A stretch of 64,000 nt of DNA from Sphingomonadaceae bacterium (GCA_025359445.1 JANYGB010000025.1:1-64000); one strand, 5' to 3'; positions 8,166 through 17,086 are shown, counted from the stretch's first letter. A program made the numbers and translations. The notes: generated from the sequence alone by a model not told the origin.

Positions 8166-11100
8166 ATGACCGAACCACGCGATTACCGAGACACCGTCTT
8201 CCTGCCGAAGACTGACTTCCCGATGAAGGCCGGGCTCCCCGCCAAGGAGCCGCATATTCTGGCGCGCTGGCTGGGCGGCGATCTGTACCGGCAATTGCGC
8301 GATGCCCGCGCGGGCCGCGAGAAGTTCATCCTCCACGATGGTCCGCCTTACGCCAATGGCGACATGCACATCGGCCACGCGCTCAACCATATCCTGAAAG
8401 ACATGGTCTGCCGCACGCAGAACCTGCTGGGCAAGGACGCGCCATACGTGCCCGGGTGGGATTGCCACGGGCTGCCGATCGAGTGGAAGGTCGAGGAGCA
8501 ATACCGCAAGAAGAAGCTCGACAAGGATCAGGTCGATCCGATCGAATTCCGCGCCGAATGCCGCGCCTATGCACAAGGCTGGGTCGATGTGCAGCGCGAG
8601 CAATTGAAGCGGCTGGGCATCAACGCCGACTGGGACCATCCCTATCTGACGATGGACGCGCAGGCCGAAGGCACGATCGTTGCCGAGCTGCTCAAGTTCG
8701 CCGAGTCCGGCCAGCTCTATCGCGGGGCCAAGCCGGTGATGTGGTCGCCGGTCGAAAAGACCGCGCTGGCCGAGGCCGAGGTCGAGTACGAGGATATCGT
8801 CTCGACCCAGATCGACGTGGCTTTCGAGATTGTGGAAACCAAATCGCCCACGATCCAAGCATTGTTGAACAACCGTCGTCTTCGGACATTTGCGGTCATC
8901 TGGACGACCACGCCATGGACTATTCCGGTCAACCAAGCGCTCGCCTATGGCCCAAATGTCGATTACGTTCTCATCCCCGATGGCGGCACTGTAGACACGT
9001 ATTTGGTTGCCGAGCCGCTCGCAGCTGAGTTCATAAAGCGGTGCGGCGAGCAACAGCCAGGGATTTATTCAAATCACGAGAGTGAATGGGAAGTCGTCAA
9101 AGGCTCCGACCTCGCCGGAACCATTGCCCGCCATCCGATGCACGACCTCGGCGGGTTCTTCGCCAAGCCGCGTCCATTGCTCGCGGGCGATTTCGTCACC
9201 ACCGACACCGGCACCGGGCTTGTCCACATGGCGCCCGATCACGGTGAGGACGATTTCGCGCTGTGCAAGGCCAACGGGATCGAACCGGTGTTTGCCGTGG
9301 AAGGCGACGGCAAGTACCGCGCCGACTGGGGCTGGCTCGGCGGGCAAGGCTCGGTCATCAACGCCAAGTTCAACGCGCCCGATGGTCCGATCTGCGAAGA
9401 CCTGCGCGCGGCCGGTGGACTGCTCGCAGCCTCTACCGACTACAAGCACAGCTACCCGCATTCGTGGCGTTCAAAGGCCAAGGTGATCTATCGCTGCACC
9501 CCGCAGTGGTTCGTGCCGATGGACCGTCCGGTCGATCTGCCGCACGCCAAAACCCGCGCTGAAAAGGGCTGGGAGAACGAAGGCGGCGCGCCGCTGCATG
9601 ACACTGCGACGCTGCGCCAGATTGCTGTGCAGGCCATCGCCGATACGCGGTTCGTGCCCGAGAAGGGCCGCAACCGGCTCGGCTCGATGGTCGAAGGGCG
9701 GCCCGACTGGGTGCTCAGCCGCCAGCGCGCCTGGGGCGTGCCGATCACGCTGTTCGTCAAGCTGGGCACCAACCAGTACCTCGATGATCCTGCGGTCAAC
9801 GCGCGGATCGTCGCGGCGGTGAAAGCGGGCGGCGTCGATGCGTGGAGCGACGAACGCGCGCAGGAATACCTCGGCAGCGACTACCGCGCCGAGGATTACG
9901 AGCGCGTCACCGACATTCTCGACGTGTGGTTCGATTCGGGCAGCACCCATGCCTTCGTGCTCGAAAGCGGGCGCTGGCCTGACTTGCTGCGGCCCGAAGG
10001 CTATTGCGGGCCACCCGCCGACCTCTACCTCGAAGGCAGCGACCAGCATCGCGGCTGGTTCCAGTCGAGCCTGCTGGAAAGCTGCGCCACGCGCGGCCAT
10101 GCGCCGTACAAGGCGGTGCTCACTCACGGCTTCACGATGGACGCCAAGGGCATGAAGATGTCCAAGTCGCTCGGCAACACCACCGATCCGCTCAAGGTGA
10201 TGGAAGTTTACGGCGCGGACATCGTCCGGCTGTGGGCGCTGACGGTCGACTTCACCGAAGACCACCGGATCGGCGACGAAATCCTCAAGGGCGTGTCCGA
10301 CCAGTACCGCAAACTGCGCAATACCTTCCGGTATCTGCTGGGGGCGTTGGAGGGGTTCAGCGAGGCCGAGCGGGTCGAGGTTTCGGCCGTGCCCGAGCTG
10401 GAACGCTACATGCTGGCGCTGCTGGCCAAGCTTGACGCCACGCTCAAACAGGCAGTCGATGACTTCGACTTCAACACCTACGTCCGCGCGCTAACCGACT
10501 TCTGCAACGAAGACCTAAGTGCCTTCTTCTTCGATATCCGCAAGGACTCGCTGTATTGCGCCGCGGCCACCGATCCCAAGCGCATGGCGTACCGCTCGGT
10601 GCTCGACACATTGTTCCATGCGCTCATCCGCTACGCCGCGCCGGTGCTGGTGTTTACGAGCGAAGAAGTGTGGGGGACGCGGTTTCCTGAGGCGGGTTCA
10701 GTGCATTTGTTGGAGTGGCCGGAATTGCCAACCGCCTCCTCCTCCCGTCATCCCGGCGAAGGCCGGGACCCCGTCCAAACAAACAATCGACGCGAAGCGG
10801 AGTTTCCTGCTGAGGGCCTGGGCCCCGGCCTTCGCCGGGGTGACGAGTTATTGGAGAAGTGGGATAGACTTCGCGAACTTAGGTCTTTGGTGACTGAGAA
10901 TGTCGAACCAATGCGCCGCGAGAAGAAACTTGGCTCAAGCCTTGAAGCCCGTGTCGCAGTTAGGGCTGCTGACATCGAAGGGCGAGATTTTGCTCGATCG
11001 GTTGATTTTGCCGAATTGTGCATTGTTTCCGATCTCCAAGTTGAAGACACTTTGTCGAGCTTGGATCAAGCGATGATCGAACGTTCCACCAACCACAAAT

Positions 11101-11198
11101 GCGGCCGCTGCTGGCGCCACCTGCCCGAGGTTACCGAGGACGGCGCACTTTGTTCACGTTGCGATCAGGTGGTGAGCGGCATGGACGCCGGCGCATGA
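8166..11198 (+). CDS. ileS: isoleucyl-tRNA synthetase (with in-frame palindromic insert)
   Basis: Charges tRNA-Ile in the cytosol. The 1010-residue class I synthetase has the HIGH signature (YANGDMHIGHALNH near 60-73), the editing domain (TTTPWTIP, then GTGLVHMAPDHGEDD), the KMSKS loop (GMKMSKSLGN near 661-670), and a C-terminal zinc finger (CGRCW ... CSRCD). Around residues 858-895 it carries about 35 extra residues containing SSRHPGEGRDPVQ and GPGLRRGD, encoded by a REP-like palindrome; this lies between the anticodon-binding domain and the C-terminal module. The reading frame is intact. It overlaps lspA by ATGA. Confidence 0.96.
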   Translation: MTEPRDYRDTVFLPKTDFPMKAGLPAKEPHILARWLGGDLYRQLRDARAGREKFILHDGPPYANGDMHIGHALNHILKDMVCRTQNLLGKDAPYVPGWDCHGLPIEWKVEEQYRKKKLDKDQVDPIEFRAECRAYAQGWVDVQREQLKRLGINADWDHPYLTMDAQAEGTIVAELLKFAESGQLYRGAKPVMWSPVEKTALAEAEVEYEDIVSTQIDVAFEIVETKSPTIQALLNNRRLRTFAVIWTTTPWTIPVNQALAYGPNVDYVLIPDGGTVDTYLVAEPLAAEFIKRCGEQQPGIYSNHESEWEVVKGSDLAGTIARHPMHDLGGFFAKPRPLLAGDFVTTDTGTGLVHMAPDHGEDDFALCKANGIEPVFAVEGDGKYRADWGWLGGQGSVINAKFNAPDGPICEDLRAAGGLLAASTDYKHSYPHSWRSKAKVIYRCTPQWFVPMDRPVDLPHAKTRAEKGWENEGGAPLHDTATLRQIAVQAIADTRFVPEKGRNRLGSMVEGRPDWVLSRQRAWGVPITLFVKLGTNQYLDDPAVNARIVAAVKAGGVDAWSDERAQEYLGSDYRAEDYERVTDILDVWFDSGSTHAFVLESGRWPDLLRPEGYCGPPADLYLEGSDQHRGWFQSSLLESCATRGHAPYKAVLTHGFTMDAKGMKMSKSLGNTTDPLKVMEVYGADIVRLWALTVDFTEDHRIGDEILKGVSDQYRKLRNTFRYLLGALEGFSEAERVEVSAVPELERYMLALLAKLDATLKQAVDDFDFNTYVRALTDFCNEDLSAFFFDIRKDSLYCAAATDPKRMAYRSVLDTLFHALIRYAAPVLVFTSEEVWGTRFPEAGSVHLLEWPELPTASSSRHPGEGRDPVQTNNRREAEFPAEGLGPGLRRGDELLEKWDRLRELRSLVTENVEPMRREKKLGSSLEARVAVRAADIEGRDFARSVDFAELCIVSDLQVEDTLSSLDQAMIERSTNHKCGRCWRHLPEVTEDGALCSRCDQVVSGMDAGA
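10748..10843. repeat. palindromic repeat inserted inside ileS
   Basis: Two 20-nt arms, TCATCCCGGCGAAGGCCGGG (10748-10767) and CCCGGCCTTCGCCGGGGTGA (10824-10843), are inverted copies with one mismatch, separated by 56 nt. The translated stretch RHPGEGRDP is a familiar signature of this intergenic element when it is read as protein. Its length keeps the ileS frame. Confidence 0.85.
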
Positions 11199-11710
11199 CC
11201 CGCAACCGCACCTTCGGCCTCATCCTCGCCGCACTGATCTTCCTCGCCGACCAGGCGGTGAAATGTTGGGTAACCGGGCCGCTGGCCTTGCGCGACGTGG
11301 GCGACCAGATCGTGTTGAGTCCGATCTTCAATTTGACCCGCACCAACAACCTCGGCGTCTCGCTCGGCATCTTTACAGCGCAGTCCGAAACATCGCGCTG
11401 GGCCTTGGTGGCGATGACCGGCGCTATCGCGGTGGTCGTGCTGGTCTGGCTGCTGCGCGAACGCAAGCTGGCTGACATTGTCCCGCTCGGCATGGTGTTC
11501 GGCGGCGCGCTGGGCAATATCCGTGACCGGGTCAGCTTTGGCTACGTGGTCGATTATGCCGACTTGCACTTTGGCACATTCCAGCCGTTCCTGGTGTTTA
11601 ACTTGGCCGATGCGGCCATCACCATTGGCGTCGTGATTATCCTTGCCCGCAGCTTCCTAATCCGCGAAAAGCGACCACAAGAAGCGGGCGCTCCCGCTAC
11701 GGAGACTTGA
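11195..11710 (+). CDS. lspA: lipoprotein signal peptidase
   Basis: Aspartyl peptidase of the inner membrane that removes signal peptides from lipoproteins. The ATG at 11195 overlaps the ileS stop (ATGA), giving 171 residues with four membrane segments (roughly 7-25, 68-88, 95-113 and 137-157). The two catalytic aspartates are in GNIRDR and FNLADAAITIG; the usual GNLxDR is GNIRDR here. The ileS-lspA order is widely conserved. Several predicted lipoproteins in this window, including the next gene, would be its substrates. Confidence 0.93.
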   Translation: MTRNRTFGLILAALIFLADQAVKCWVTGPLALRDVGDQIVLSPIFNLTRTNNLGVSLGIFTAQSETSRWALVAMTGAIAVVVLVWLLRERKLADIVPLGMVFGGALGNIRDRVSFGYVVDYADLHFGTFQPFLVFNLADAAITIGVVIILARSFLIREKRPQEAGAPATET

Positions 11711-11713
11711 AAA

Positions 11714-12124
11714 ATGCGTAAGACCACTGGTGTGATCCTCGTTTCGGCCTCGGCCCTGCTGCTCGCAGGCTGCGGTGGCGGCGGGCTGTTCAACCGCTCG
11801 CGTCCTGACGAATTCGCCGTGCAGCGCCAGGCGCCGCTGGTGGTTCCGCCCGATTTCGCGCTGACCCCGCCGACCCCTGGTGCCCCGCGCCCGGCCGATG
11901 CCAGCACCGCCCAGCAGGCCCAGACCGTGCTGTTCGGCAGCCCGCAGCCGCGCTCGGGCGTGGAAACCAGCGTGGGCAATAAGGCCGGACAAGCCGCTCC
12001 GTCGATTCGCTCGACCGTGGGTGATCCCGGCACGCAGACCGTCGATGAAGGTTCGGTGGTGCGTGATATCGTTGGCGCACCCGAAGGCGATGGCCGCGAG
12101 GCGACGACCACCATCGGCGGGTAA
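11714..12124 (+). CDS. DUF3035 family lipoprotein
   Basis: A 136-residue predicted lipoprotein: signal segment with lipobox LLLAGC (Cys20), then the DUF3035 hallmark RPDEFAVQRQAPLVVPPDF (about 29-47) and a Pro/Ala-rich, probably disordered C terminus. Members of this family in alphaproteobacteria follow ileS-lspA as here. The function is unknown; the position suggests an envelope role. It is 3 nt downstream of lspA and ends the cluster before a terminator. Confidence 0.85.
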   Translation: MRKTTGVILVSASALLLAGCGGGGLFNRSRPDEFAVQRQAPLVVPPDFALTPPTPGAPRPADASTAQQAQTVLFGSPQPRSGVETSVGNKAGQAAPSIRSTVGDPGTQTVDEGSVVRDIVGAPEGDGREATTTIGG

Positions 12125-12150
12125 TTTCCAGCTCGAGTTTTGGTTCAAGA

Positions 12151-12177
12151 GGGCTCGCCGCAAGGCGGGCCCTTTTT
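12151..12177 (+). terminator. intrinsic terminator after the ileS-lspA cluster
   Basis: A 9-bp stem GGGCTCGCC/GGCGGGCCC (one G-T pair) with loop GCAA, followed by TTTTT. It stands 26 nt after the DUF3035 stop codon. An almost identical terminator follows the OmpA gene at 14571. Confidence 0.9.
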
Positions 12178-12227
12178 GATTGGATGCGCGCGGATGTGCG
12201 GAGCAGCGGTGAGAGGCAGAATTTGGG

Positions 12228-12355
12228 TCTCGCAGAGGCGAAAGAGGTCTCGCTTTAGGCGAAGCCCCGAAAAGCCTCAGATATTCAGCAAGCGAATGCC
12301 GTGGATTGATTCAAGAGCCTGCGGCGCAGAATTGATCCTTTGCGCCTTTGCGAGA
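12228..12355. repeat. degenerate inverted repeat in intergenic region
   Basis: Arm TCTCGCAGAGGCGAAAG (12228-12244) is a near inverse of CTTTGCGCCTTTGCGAGA (12338-12355). The core GCAGAGGCG is shared with the perfect repeat at 14607-14768, so both probably belong to one dispersed family; this copy has decayed. The rest of 12178-12395 holds nothing coding that I can support. Confidence 0.5.
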
Positions 12356-12395
12356 GCAATCTTTTGCTTCCCTTCTCCGCTCCTCCGCGTGAACC

Positions 12396-13715
12396 CTATT
12401 CCGGCACAGCCGCTTTCCTCACCGGCACCCGGCTGACTAACAGCTTGTCGATCTTGCGCCCGTCCATGTCGATCACTTCGAAGCGCCAATCCTGTTCGGT
12501 AAAATGCTCCCCCTCATGCGGCAGTCGCTTGAGCACGGACAGGACATAGCCCGCAGCCGTTGCATAATCGCGATCATCGGACAGCTCGAGGCCCAATCTG
12601 TCAATCAGTGCATCAACCGGCAAGGCCCCCGCCATCAGCAGCGAGCCGTCATCACGCACCGTCAGCAACGGCTCGTCACCCTCATCCTGATGGCTAGCGA
12701 AATTGCCGACGATCGCCGAGAGCAGATCGGCCGGGGTAACCACACCTTCAAGGTGCCCGTATTCATCATGAACCAGCGCCATCGCCACCCCCGATTGCTG
12801 GAGCAGGCGCAGCGCGTCCATTGCATCAAGCTGGTCGGGGACGATCTCCGCCTTGCGCATCAGTTTGGGCAGGTTGACCTTGCGGCCCGCCAGCAGCACC
12901 GCGAGCACGTCCTTGACCTTGACCACGCCGACGATGTTGTCCGGGCTGCCATCGGCCACCGGCAACAGCGAATGCGGGCTGGCCTTGATCGCGGCGCGCA
13001 GCTCTTCCTCGGTCGCTTTGCGGTCGATCGTGTCGAGCTCGATCCGCGGCGTCATCACTTCGCGCACCGGGCGGTCGGCCAGCCGCATGATCCCGGTCAT
13101 GATCTGGCGTTCGTCTTCCTCGATCGCGCCCGAACGAGTCGCCTCGGCGAAAATCATCTGCAGTTCCTCGGCGCTCAGCACGTGTTCGCCCTTGTGGCTG
13201 ACCCGGAGCAGCCGCAGCAAAACTGCTGACGAGCGATCGAGCAGCCAGACCATTGGCGCGGTGATCCGCGCGAGCATCTTCATCGCGGGTGCGGCGACCA
13301 CCGCGATCGGCTCGGCTGCGCGCAGCGCCATCTGCTTGGGCACCAGTTCGCCAACTACCAGACTGAAATAGGTGGTCACCGCGATGGCAATGGCGAAGCC
13401 CGATTGCGGCGCCCAGTCGGCCGGCACGCCGAGCAGCACCAGGCGCTCACCGATCGGCCCGCCCAGGCTCGAGCCCGAGAAGGCGCCGGCAATGATCCCG
13501 ACCAGGGTAATGCCGGTCTGCGCGGTTGACAGCAGCTTGCCCGGATCGGCGGCGAGCGCCAGCGCAACTTTCGCCCCGCTGCTGCCACGCTCGGCGGCCA
13601 TCCGCAGCCGCGCCGGGCGCGCCGAGACAATCGCCAGCTCGGACATGGCGAACACGCCATTGAGAAGTATCAGGCCGGCAATCACCAGCACATCGGGCCA
13701 AGGAAACGGATTCAC
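12396..13715 (-). CDS. CNNM/CBS-pair membrane protein (hemolysin C / CorC family)
   Basis: The 439-residue protein has an N-terminal DUF21 (CNNM) membrane domain with hydrophobic segments near 8-28, 60-80, 97-118 and 128-150. A CBS pair follows (about 215-335, including VMTPRIEL and VKVKDVLAV), then a C-terminal CorC/HlyC domain (about 345-430). The family is linked to magnesium or other cation efflux in the inner membrane; the hemolysin name is historical. The start is GTG at 13715 and the gene stands alone. The 147-bp gap to the divergent OmpA gene must hold both promoters. Confidence 0.88.
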   Translation of the reverse strand: MNPFPWPDVLVIAGLILLNGVFAMSELAIVSARPARLRMAAERGSSGAKVALALAADPGKLLSTAQTGITLVGIIAGAFSGSSLGGPIGERLVLLGVPADWAPQSGFAIAIAVTTYFSLVVGELVPKQMALRAAEPIAVVAAPAMKMLARITAPMVWLLDRSSAVLLRLLRVSHKGEHVLSAEELQMIFAEATRSGAIEEDERQIMTGIMRLADRPVREVMTPRIELDTIDRKATEEELRAAIKASPHSLLPVADGSPDNIVGVVKVKDVLAVLLAGRKVNLPKLMRKAEIVPDQLDAMDALRLLQQSGVAMALVHDEYGHLEGVVTPADLLSAIVGNFASHQDEGDEPLLTVRDDGSLLMAGALPVDALIDRLGLELSDDRDYATAAGYVLSVLKRLPHEGEHFTEQDWRFEVIDMDGRKIDKLLVSRVPVRKAAVPE

Positions 13716-13780
13716 GTTTCAACCGTTAGCAGCAATGAAGGGCCGCGCGAAGTGCGGCTTTGGTCGTTACTTCCACTTGG

Positions 13781-13808
13781 TTGACGACCGCTGGTCCACC
13801 GTCCATTC
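13781..13808 (+). promoter_or_regulatory. possible promoter of the OmpA-type lipoprotein gene
   Basis: TTGACG (13781-13786) followed after 17 nt by CATTCA, with a leader of about 50 nt to the ATG and a strong ribosome site GGAGAAGGGG at 13846-13855. The -35 is good and the -10 is weak. Confidence 0.3.
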
Positions 13809-13862
13809 ACATCGCGGGCGGTAGCCATTTATCGAACGATGTAACGGAGAAGGGGAATTCTC

Positions 13863-14552
13863 ATGAACAAATCTCGCTGGATGACTTCGGTCTTTGTCGC
13901 CGGAACCCTGATGGCCACTTCGGCCTGCGTAACCGATCCCAATACCGGCAATAAAGTTATTTCGCGCACGGCCATCGGCGGTGTTGGCGGCGCTGTGGTG
14001 GGCGGTCTGTTGGGCGGCCTGATCGGCGGCAAGACCGGCCGGATCGTTGGCGCTGGGCTTGGCGGCGTCGCTGGCGGCGTGGTCGGCTACAAGATGGACC
14101 AGCAGATCAAGACCCTGCGCGAACAGACCTCGGGCTCGGGCGTCGATGTCAGCGAAACCGATGGCGGCAAGGCGATCCTCGTCAACCTGCCCGACGGCGT
14201 GACGTTCGACGTTGGCAGCGCCACGCTGCGCCCAGCGTTCCGCGCTACGCTCGACAAGGTTGCGCAAAGCCTGATCGACTATCCGCAGAGCCTGATCGAC
14301 GTCTACGGCCACACCGACTCGACCGGCAGCGATGCGTTCAACCAGCGTTTGTCCGAACAGCGCGCGGCGACGGTCATGAACTACCTGATTTCGCGCGGGG
14401 TGCCTGCTTCGCGCCTGCGCAGCCAAGGCTTTGGCGAGACGATGCCGGTCGCTTCGAACGACACCACCGATGGCCGCGCGCGCAATCGCCGCGTGGAAAT
14501 CAAGATCGTTCCGGTGACTCAGGAAGACGCTGCTGCGGCTCGCGGCAACTAA
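13863..14552 (+). CDS. OmpA-family outer membrane lipoprotein (YiaD-like)
   Basis: The 229-residue protein has a signal peptide with a lipobox-like TSAC (Cys22). A glycine-zipper stretch follows (about 38-75, repeated GGxxGG), then an OmpA C-terminal peptidoglycan-binding domain with TFDVGSATL, the diagnostic YGHTDSTGSDAFN (about 148-160) and NRRVEI. It probably anchors the outer membrane to the cell wall. A strong Shine-Dalgarno precedes the ATG and an intrinsic terminator follows, so it is likely a single, highly expressed transcription unit. Confidence 0.92.
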   Translation: MNKSRWMTSVFVAGTLMATSACVTDPNTGNKVISRTAIGGVGGAVVGGLLGGLIGGKTGRIVGAGLGGVAGGVVGYKMDQQIKTLREQTSGSGVDVSETDGGKAILVNLPDGVTFDVGSATLRPAFRATLDKVAQSLIDYPQSLIDVYGHTDSTGSDAFNQRLSEQRAATVMNYLISRGVPASRLRSQGFGETMPVASNDTTDGRARNRRVEIKIVPVTQEDAAAARGN

Positions 14553-14570
14553 GCTGCAATCAATCCAACG

Positions 14571-14601
14571 AAAGGGCTCGCCGCGAGGCGGGCCCTTTTT
14601 T
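14571..14601 (+). terminator. intrinsic terminator after OmpA-type gene
   Basis: Stem AAAGGGCTCGCC with loop GCGA and GGCGGGCCCTTTTTT. It is nearly the same sequence as the terminator at 12151-12177. Confidence 0.9.
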
Positions 14602-14606
14602 GGTTC

Positions 14607-14768
14607 ACGCAGAGGCGCAGAGAAGAAAGGGAGGCGCGAAGATGTTGCGCCTGCGGCAAAGCCGCTTTCCATACCCGGCGTTGCGCTTGGAGCTGCGGCA
14701 GATTGATGTCCGGCTTCGCCGAAATGCATCGCCTCTGCGGCTCCACTTTCTTCTCTGCGCCTCTGCGT
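14607..14768. repeat. perfect 23-bp inverted repeat flanking about 115 bp
   Basis: ACGCAGAGGCGCAGAGAAGA with AAG (14607-14629) and its exact inverse (14746-14768) enclose 116 nt with no convincing gene. The arms start right after the terminator and end 9 nt before the stop codon of the convergent phosphatase gene. The composition is that of dispersed sphingomonad repeats; the enclosed DNA also contains smaller palindromes. Confidence 0.8.
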
Positions 14769-14777
14769 CAACTCCCT

Positions 14778-15605
14778 TTAGCCTGCCAGCTCCCTCGCTC
14801 GCTCCGCCAGCCGCTCGACTGCTGCGGCGTGGATGCCGGGCGAACAGACCAGCACCCCGAAGGCGCGCGGGTCGGCTTTGTTGAAGCCGAGCGCTTGGCC
14901 GAACGCGTCACTTACCGCTGCACCAGCTTCGCGCGCGATCAGTGTTGCCGCGCCGACATCCCATTCGTAACCCCAGCGCAAGGTCGCGAGCAAGTCGGCC
15001 TCATCGGCGGCAACCATCGCGATGCGCAGCGCAATCGAATTGGGCTGCTCGACCAGCGTCAAATCCATGTCGGCCTTAGGCAATGCCTGTGCCGGGACCC
15101 GCGCCCCGGCCAGCACAGTGCGCGATGAAGCACTGAGCGGCAGGTTATTGCGCCACGCCCCGCGCCCCGCCTCGGCTGACCAGAACTCGCCGCGCGCCGG
15201 GGCATCGAGGATGCCGAGCAACGGCCGTCCAGCGCTGACCAAGGCGACCGAGACCGACCAGCCAGGGCGGCCGCGGATGAAATCCTTGGTTCCGTCGATC
15301 GGATCGACCAGCCAGATCAGGTCGGCCCCAAGCCGCTCGGGCGCGTCGATGGTTTCTTCGGACAGCCAGCCTGCCGAGGGCAATAACTTGCCCAGCTCAG
15401 CCTTAAGAAAGCGGTCCACCTCGAGATCGGCGACGCTGACCGGATCGCCGGGCTGCTTGTCCCAGCTATCGAGTTCGTGGCCGTGCCCGGGCCAGCGCGC
15501 GAGCGCCAGCTGCCCGGCCTCACGCACGATTCGTTCGAGGCGAGCGCGATCGATCAAAGCGGCGCAAGTCGGCGGATGAGCATCAATGTTAGGAATGGTT
15601 CGCAA
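14778..15605 (-). CDS. inositol monophosphatase family protein (possibly 3'(2'),5'-bisphosphate nucleotidase)
   Basis: Lithium-sensitive-type metal phosphatase fold. The 275-residue protein shows the metal-site motifs SEET (about 82-85) and DPIDGTKDF (101-109) and the C-terminal WDVGAATLIAREAGA (about 218-232). The acidic residues for two or three magnesium ions are all present. The DPIDGTKDF variant is common in CysQ-type enzymes that recycle PAP, so CysQ is the best guess, but substrate cannot be fixed by reading alone. It is divergent from sucC and probably monocistronic. Confidence 0.8.
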   Translation of the reverse strand: MRTIPNIDAHPPTCAALIDRARLERIVREAGQLALARWPGHGHELDSWDKQPGDPVSVADLEVDRFLKAELGKLLPSAGWLSEETIDAPERLGADLIWLVDPIDGTKDFIRGRPGWSVSVALVSAGRPLLGILDAPARGEFWSAEAGRGAWRNNLPLSASSRTVLAGARVPAQALPKADMDLTLVEQPNSIALRIAMVAADEADLLATLRWGYEWDVGAATLIAREAGAAVSDAFGQALGFNKADPRAFGVLVCSPGIHAAAVERLAERARELAG

Positions 15606-15637
15606 CTGGCGTTCATAAAACTACCCTAGACGTGGGC

Positions 15638-15659
15638 GGCGGGGCTTTTCAACCCCGCC
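15638..15659 (+). promoter_or_regulatory. hairpin in the cysQ-like/sucC divergent region
   Basis: A 7-bp G/C stem GGCGGGG/CCCCGCC with an 8-nt loop CTTTTCAA, about 70 nt before the sucC ATG. It could be a leader structure of sucC. No T-run follows, so a terminator is not supported. Confidence 0.3.
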
Positions 15660-15729
15660 CCGCTGTGCTTAGGCGGCGCGTCACCGGGGCCTTACCGGCC
15701 TGCTGCCCAGCGAAGAGCGAACCCTCCCC

Positions 15730-16926
15730 ATGAACATCCACGAATACCAGGCCAAGGAACTGCTCGCCAAGTTCGGCATCGGCATCCCCAAAGGCATCGC
15801 CGCGATGTCGGTCGCCGAAGCGGTTGAGGCGGCCAGGCAGCTGCCTGGCCCGCTCTATGTGGTCAAGGCGCAGATCCACGCCGGCGGACGCGGCAAGGGC
15901 AAGTTCAAGGAATTGGGCGCGGAAGCCAAAGGCGGCGTGCGCCTCGCGAAATCGATCGAGGCAGTAGAAGCCGACGCTACCGATATGCTCGGCAACACGC
16001 TGGTCACGATCCAGACCGGCGATGCGGGCAAGCAGGTGAACCGGCTCTACATCACCGACGGGGTCGAGATCGGCAGCGAGTACTACCTGTCGATGCTGGT
16101 TGACCGCGCCACCGGGCGAATCGCGATGATCGCCAGCACCGAAGGTGGGATGAGCATCGAAGACGTGGCGCACGACACGCCTCAGAAAATCTCCACGATC
16201 ACCATCGATCCGGCGCAGGGCTTCATGCCGCACCACGGCCGCGCGCTGGCTTTCGGGCTCAAGCTCAAGGGCGATCTGGCCAAGCAGGCGCAAGTGCTCG
16301 GCAAGCAGCTTTACGATGCGTTCATCGAACTCGACTGTGCGATGATCGAGATCAACCCCTTGGCCGAGTGCGATGGCCAGCTGCTGGTGCTCGACACCAA
16401 GATGAGCTTCGATTCGAATGCGCTGTACCGTCACCCCGATGTGGTCGCCTTGCGCGACGAGACCGAGGAAGACCCGGCGGAAATCGAAGCGAGCAAGTAC
16501 GACCTCGCTTACATCAAATTGGACGGCAACATCGGCTGCATGGTCAACGGCGCGGGCCTCGCCATGGCGACGATGGACATCATCAAGCTGAACGGCGAAT
16601 TCCCCGCCAACTTCCTCGACGTCGGCGGCGGCGCGAGCAAGGAAAAGGTCACCGCAGCGTTCAAGATCATCCTGCAGGACCCGGCGGTGAAGGGCATCCT
16701 CGTCAACATCTTCGGCGGGATCATGAAGTGCGACATCATCGCCGACGGGATCGTCGCTGCGGCCAAGGAAGTGAACCTGTCGGTGCCGCTGGTGGTCCGG
16801 CTTGAAGGGACCAACGTCGAGCAAGGCAAGGCGATCCTCGAAAATTCGGGCCTGCCGATCGTCTCGGCCAGCGACCTTGGCGATGCCGCGAAGAAGATCG
16901 TGGCAGAAGTGCGCAAGGTTGCGTGA
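15730..16926 (+). CDS. sucC: succinate-CoA ligase (ADP-forming) subunit beta
   Basis: Beta subunit of the TCA-cycle enzyme that makes ATP or GTP from succinyl-CoA. The 398 residues start with [12 protein letters not shown], carry the ATP-grasp [11 protein letters not shown] loop (about 54-64), IEINPLAE and the C-terminal CoA-ligase part with [18 protein letters not shown] (quoted in part) and [10 protein letters not shown]. Length is standard. The alpha subunit gene sucD is not next to it; etfB and etfA follow instead, an arrangement I associate with sphingomonads. Confidence 0.96.
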   Translation: MNIHEYQAKELLAKFGIGIPKGIAAMSVAEAVEAARQLPGPLYVVKAQIHAGGRGKGKFKELGAEAKGGVRLAKSIEAVEADATDMLGNTLVTIQTGDAGKQVNRLYITDGVEIGSEYYLSMLVDRATGRIAMIASTEGGMSIEDVAHDTPQKISTITIDPAQGFMPHHGRALAFGLKLKGDLAKQAQVLGKQLYDAFIELDCAMIEINPLAECDGQLLVLDTKMSFDSNALYRHPDVVALRDETEEDPAEIEASKYDLAYIKLDGNIGCMVNGAGLAMATMDIIKLNGEFPANFLDVGGGASKEKVTAAFKIILQDPAVKGILVNIFGGIMKCDIIADGIVAAAKEVNLSVPLVVRLEGTNVEQGKAILENSGLPIVSASDLGDAAKKIVAEVRKVA

Positions 16927-16929
16927 TAA

Positions 16930-17012
16930 CGTCATCCCGGGCTCGACCCGGGATCGCTGGCGGTGGGGTACGACCCGGCGGCCAGCGGTCCCGGATCAAA
17001 TCCGGGACGACA
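16930..17012. repeat. palindromic repeat between sucC and etfB
   Basis: GTCATCCCGGGCTCGACCCG followed by GGATC at the left and CGGTCCCGGATCAAATCCGG then GACGAC at the right; each half is itself a hairpin. Related in the GTCATCCCGG start to the element inside ileS. It lies in the only gap of the sucC-etfBA cluster and may stabilise or attenuate the transcript. Confidence 0.75.
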
Positions 17013-17086
17013 AAAGGCGAATTGACGTTTCCGTAAACGTAAACTAAGCGCTGCGGCGCAACTCTTTGTTGAAAGGCTTGAAGCAC

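Noticed and set aside
15649..16935. 428-codon open frame on the minus strand opposite sucC
   Set aside because: It mirrors sucC exactly, reads as His/Arg/Asp-rich sequence without family motifs, and arises from G/C-biased third positions of a clear gene.
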